Part shown: positions 20,455 to 22,229 of the stretch, one piece after another
How positions within the stretch are numbered: position 1 is the stretch's first letter
How the letters are laid out: every line of letters starts with the position of its first letter
Source of the DNA: Chara braunii
Taxonomy: Eukaryota; Streptophyta; Charophyceae; Charales; Characeae
Assembly: GCA_003427395.1 (NCBI GenBank)
Contig: BFEA01000694.1
Span: 163,695-185,923, forward strand
DNA: 22,229 nucleotides
Reading direction: 5' to 3'
Program-made: the position numbers and the translations under genes
Notes under the pieces: model-generated
Databases searched by the model: none
Seen by the model: only the letters and a program-made list of their open reading frames with translations
What the model was told of the DNA's origin: nothing

Positions 20455-21934
20455 ATGGCCTCCAATATAGATCCGGAGGAGGAGCAAATCAGGTTATTGA
20501 TTGAAAAGTGTATAGAGGATGGGGTGTTTCCGGAAGGATTGGACCATGGAACGGTGGCTGTGGAGGGTAGGTCTGCCACGATCACTCTTAACCCGAAAAT
20601 CGACGATGTAGTGGTAAGGTGGCTCAAAGAAAGAACGGTGGTCGTCGTTTTCCAGGACGAATCGAAAGCTCTCCCGAACAGATGCTTATCCGGGTATATG
20701 AGGATGGCTGGTATGCCAATCCAGCGGTCAACCCTTCGTTGAAAAGAGGAAGAGTCAAATATGAGGGTGCTAATGTATTTTTCTACGTGGCAACAACAAA
20801 AGAAATCGCAAAATTTATGATCAACAAAGCATCTGATCTGATTATGTTTCGTGATCCGAAAACGCTAGGTGGCCTAGATATTCGTTACCCAGTTCAATTT
20901 CGTAGATGGGCTACCAAGAAATAATTGGATGACTCAAAAGCCCGGGAGACTGCATGTAAATTTTGGGTGATGGCTATTAGGGTTTATTGCGAGCCATGTT
21001 TCATCTTCATTGGGCAGTGGAAAATTCCATTGCCAAAATTTAAAAAATGTACCCTCCACAAAAGGATAACCATTTCTCAGGACTGATGAATATTAAGATA
21101 GATCTTGCACCAGAGGCGAGACAAACATGGAAGGAGAAATTGAAATTCGAGAAGGATGGGGAACATTTTAAGTTGGAGTTTGTGTCGCAAGCAACAAATT
21201 GGTGTAAGAAATGCAAATGGTACTATCATACCGAAGATAGTCCATCCTGTCCACACCATCCGTTGCACCACACCACACATGGTTCAGCCTCTTCAACGAA
21301 TTACCAATCTCGACAGGGTCAGGCAGACCCTCCTCCGATGGCACAGGATCCTCGATATCATCCGGCAAACGGTGCAGGTAACCGTCCAACGGGCGACCCC
21401 GCTCATCCCTTCTTTACCCCTCCAGTCTTTACAAAAGGACCGTCCCCCCGTGGACCACAACCTTTTTTAACGATACCAGCATCGTCACAACAGGGTGCAA
21501 CCCCCCCCCCTGTTCACCCGAGTTCCCATCCGGTCAATTGGGGGTCACAGTCGTTAGGCAGTGCACCTAATTTAAGACCTGCCCAAAACACAACGCCCAC
21601 ATATCAGTTTCATGCTCATGTCAGATTGCCTACACAGGCTCACCAACCAGCCGGTTGGGCAGACTTTGGAGTAGGGATGGGCCAGGGGATGAACATGGGG
21701 AATTTGTCGGTACTCGGTGCGGTAATGAGTCAAGGTGGCAGTAGTTTATTCTCACAGTACTCTGGTCGGTATTATCCGGTGTTTGAAAAAGAGCCACTAC
21801 CACCTGGGGTGCCTGGCGGAAACTACTCAGGACCCACACCGGCCCCGGTGAAAGCAGATCACTTGCAGATTTGTGCACCTCTCTGTAATCCCGTCCCGAT
21901 CCATGTGGGTGGGAGATCCCATCATCTTTGCTAG
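20455..21934 (+). pseudogene. L1-type LINE ORF1 protein (broken), joined to a tail-encoded C terminus
   Basis: The ORF starts at ATG 20455 (MASNIDPEEEQIRLLIEKC). The N-terminal domain resembles the DUF4283/RRM-like region of plant L1 ORF1 (segments VVRWLKERTVVVVF, KFWVMAIRVYCEPCFIFIGQ). It is followed by IKIDLAPEARQ and a zinc-knuckle-like C-x2-C-x4-H-x6-C (CKKCKWYYHTEDSPSC, 21203-21250), then a Pro/Gln/Gly-rich tail. ORF1 proteins bind LINE RNA as chaperones. Frameshifts lie near 20650 and 21040, with a stop at 20922-20924; the frame continues past that stop. The last 28 codons read into the LINE 3' tail (KADHLQIC onward). No endonuclease or RT follows, so ORF2 is absent. Confidence 0.72.
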
Positions 21935-22229
21935 TGGTAGCTAGCCCCAAGTGCTGCGTGTAAGGCACCGCCTCGCTCCACTACTCTCTAAATGTACAAA
22001 ATGAGAATGAATCGTCTGCTAGAATTTGAAAAGATGCACGGCCATGATTTTTGTCTTTTATTCATGTCGAGAGTTCCACCACTGCCGCTCCGAGTTCCGC
22101 CAGCAGGTGCAGCCGGCTACTCCTCAGCGCAGCGCAGACCCAAATCGAAAAAGGATGAAACACGTTGCGCACTTGTCCGTGTGCACAGGTAAGATACACA
22201 CAATACAAAAAAAAAAAAAAAAAAAAAAA
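21851..22229 (+). mobile_element. LINE 3' tail, copy 2, ending in poly(A) at the window edge
   Basis: This is the partner of 18372-18761. It starts inside the open frame of ORF1, just after GPTPAPV, and ends with at least 23 A at 22207-22229, where the window stops. The junction sequence before 21851 is not shared with copy 1, so a deletion or template switch fused ORF1 to the tail. Confidence 0.75.

Overview
The window looks like a transposon-dense intergenic stretch of a large eukaryotic nuclear genome. I found no convincing host gene, rRNA or tRNA. A plant or streptophyte-alga source is likely: a Ty3/gypsy element uses a primer-binding site matching plant-type tRNA-Asp, and an L1-like LINE has the plant type of ORF1. 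A charophyte such as Chara is my guess from the style of the retroelement proteins, and it is weakly held. Runs of N at about 12.6-13.7 kb, 14.8 kb and 19.0 kb show a draft assembly.

Region 1 (1-16127, minus strand) is best explained as one large Ty3/gypsy element read right to left. Its 5' LTR would be 16127 to 10069, followed by a tRNA-Asp primer-binding site (10066-10047), a short leader, a shortened gag joined to an aspartic protease (9729-8130), RT (8046-7102), RNase H (7089-6112), and integrase with HHCC, DD35E and GPY parts (6078-4736). Next come an unusual third reading region (4557-2241), a long non-coding stretch (2240-331), and the start of the 3' LTR (330-1), which runs off the window. 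Bases 1-331 repeat at 15798-16128 with three mismatches. The repeat ends at a TG, and the inferred LTR has matching TGTCG/CGACA ends. The third region is gag-like: it has a capsid-like N-terminal motif, a long coiled coil and a C-terminal CCHC zinc knuckle. The gag in the usual place lacks a knuckle. Frameshifts and stops break every reading frame, so this copy could not move by itself.

The inferred LTR (about 6.06 kb) is exceptionally long. It holds a tandem array of about 16 diverged units (12301-13490) built on the hairpin core CCCTAACTTAAGGG. The flanking arms keep pairing while their bases change. It also holds a TATA box about 235 bp from its inner end, many isolated hairpins, and what looks like a nested plus-strand retroposon ending in A30 at 15166-15195.

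Region 2 (16129-22229) is a pile of non-LTR retroposon pieces, mostly plus-strand: an oligo-T against the LTR edge, an AT-rich unassigned stretch, a retroposon 3' end with AATAAA and A39 (to 18261), a truncated LINE tail (18372-18761), unassigned C-rich and purine-rich DNA, and a LINE ORF1 pseudogene (20455-21934). That ORF1 runs directly into a second copy of the same tail (21851-22229), with no reverse transcriptase between them. This suggests an internally deleted, non-autonomous LINE.

The two observations most worth following are the second gag-like gene downstream of integrase and the structured hairpin array inside the giant LTR.
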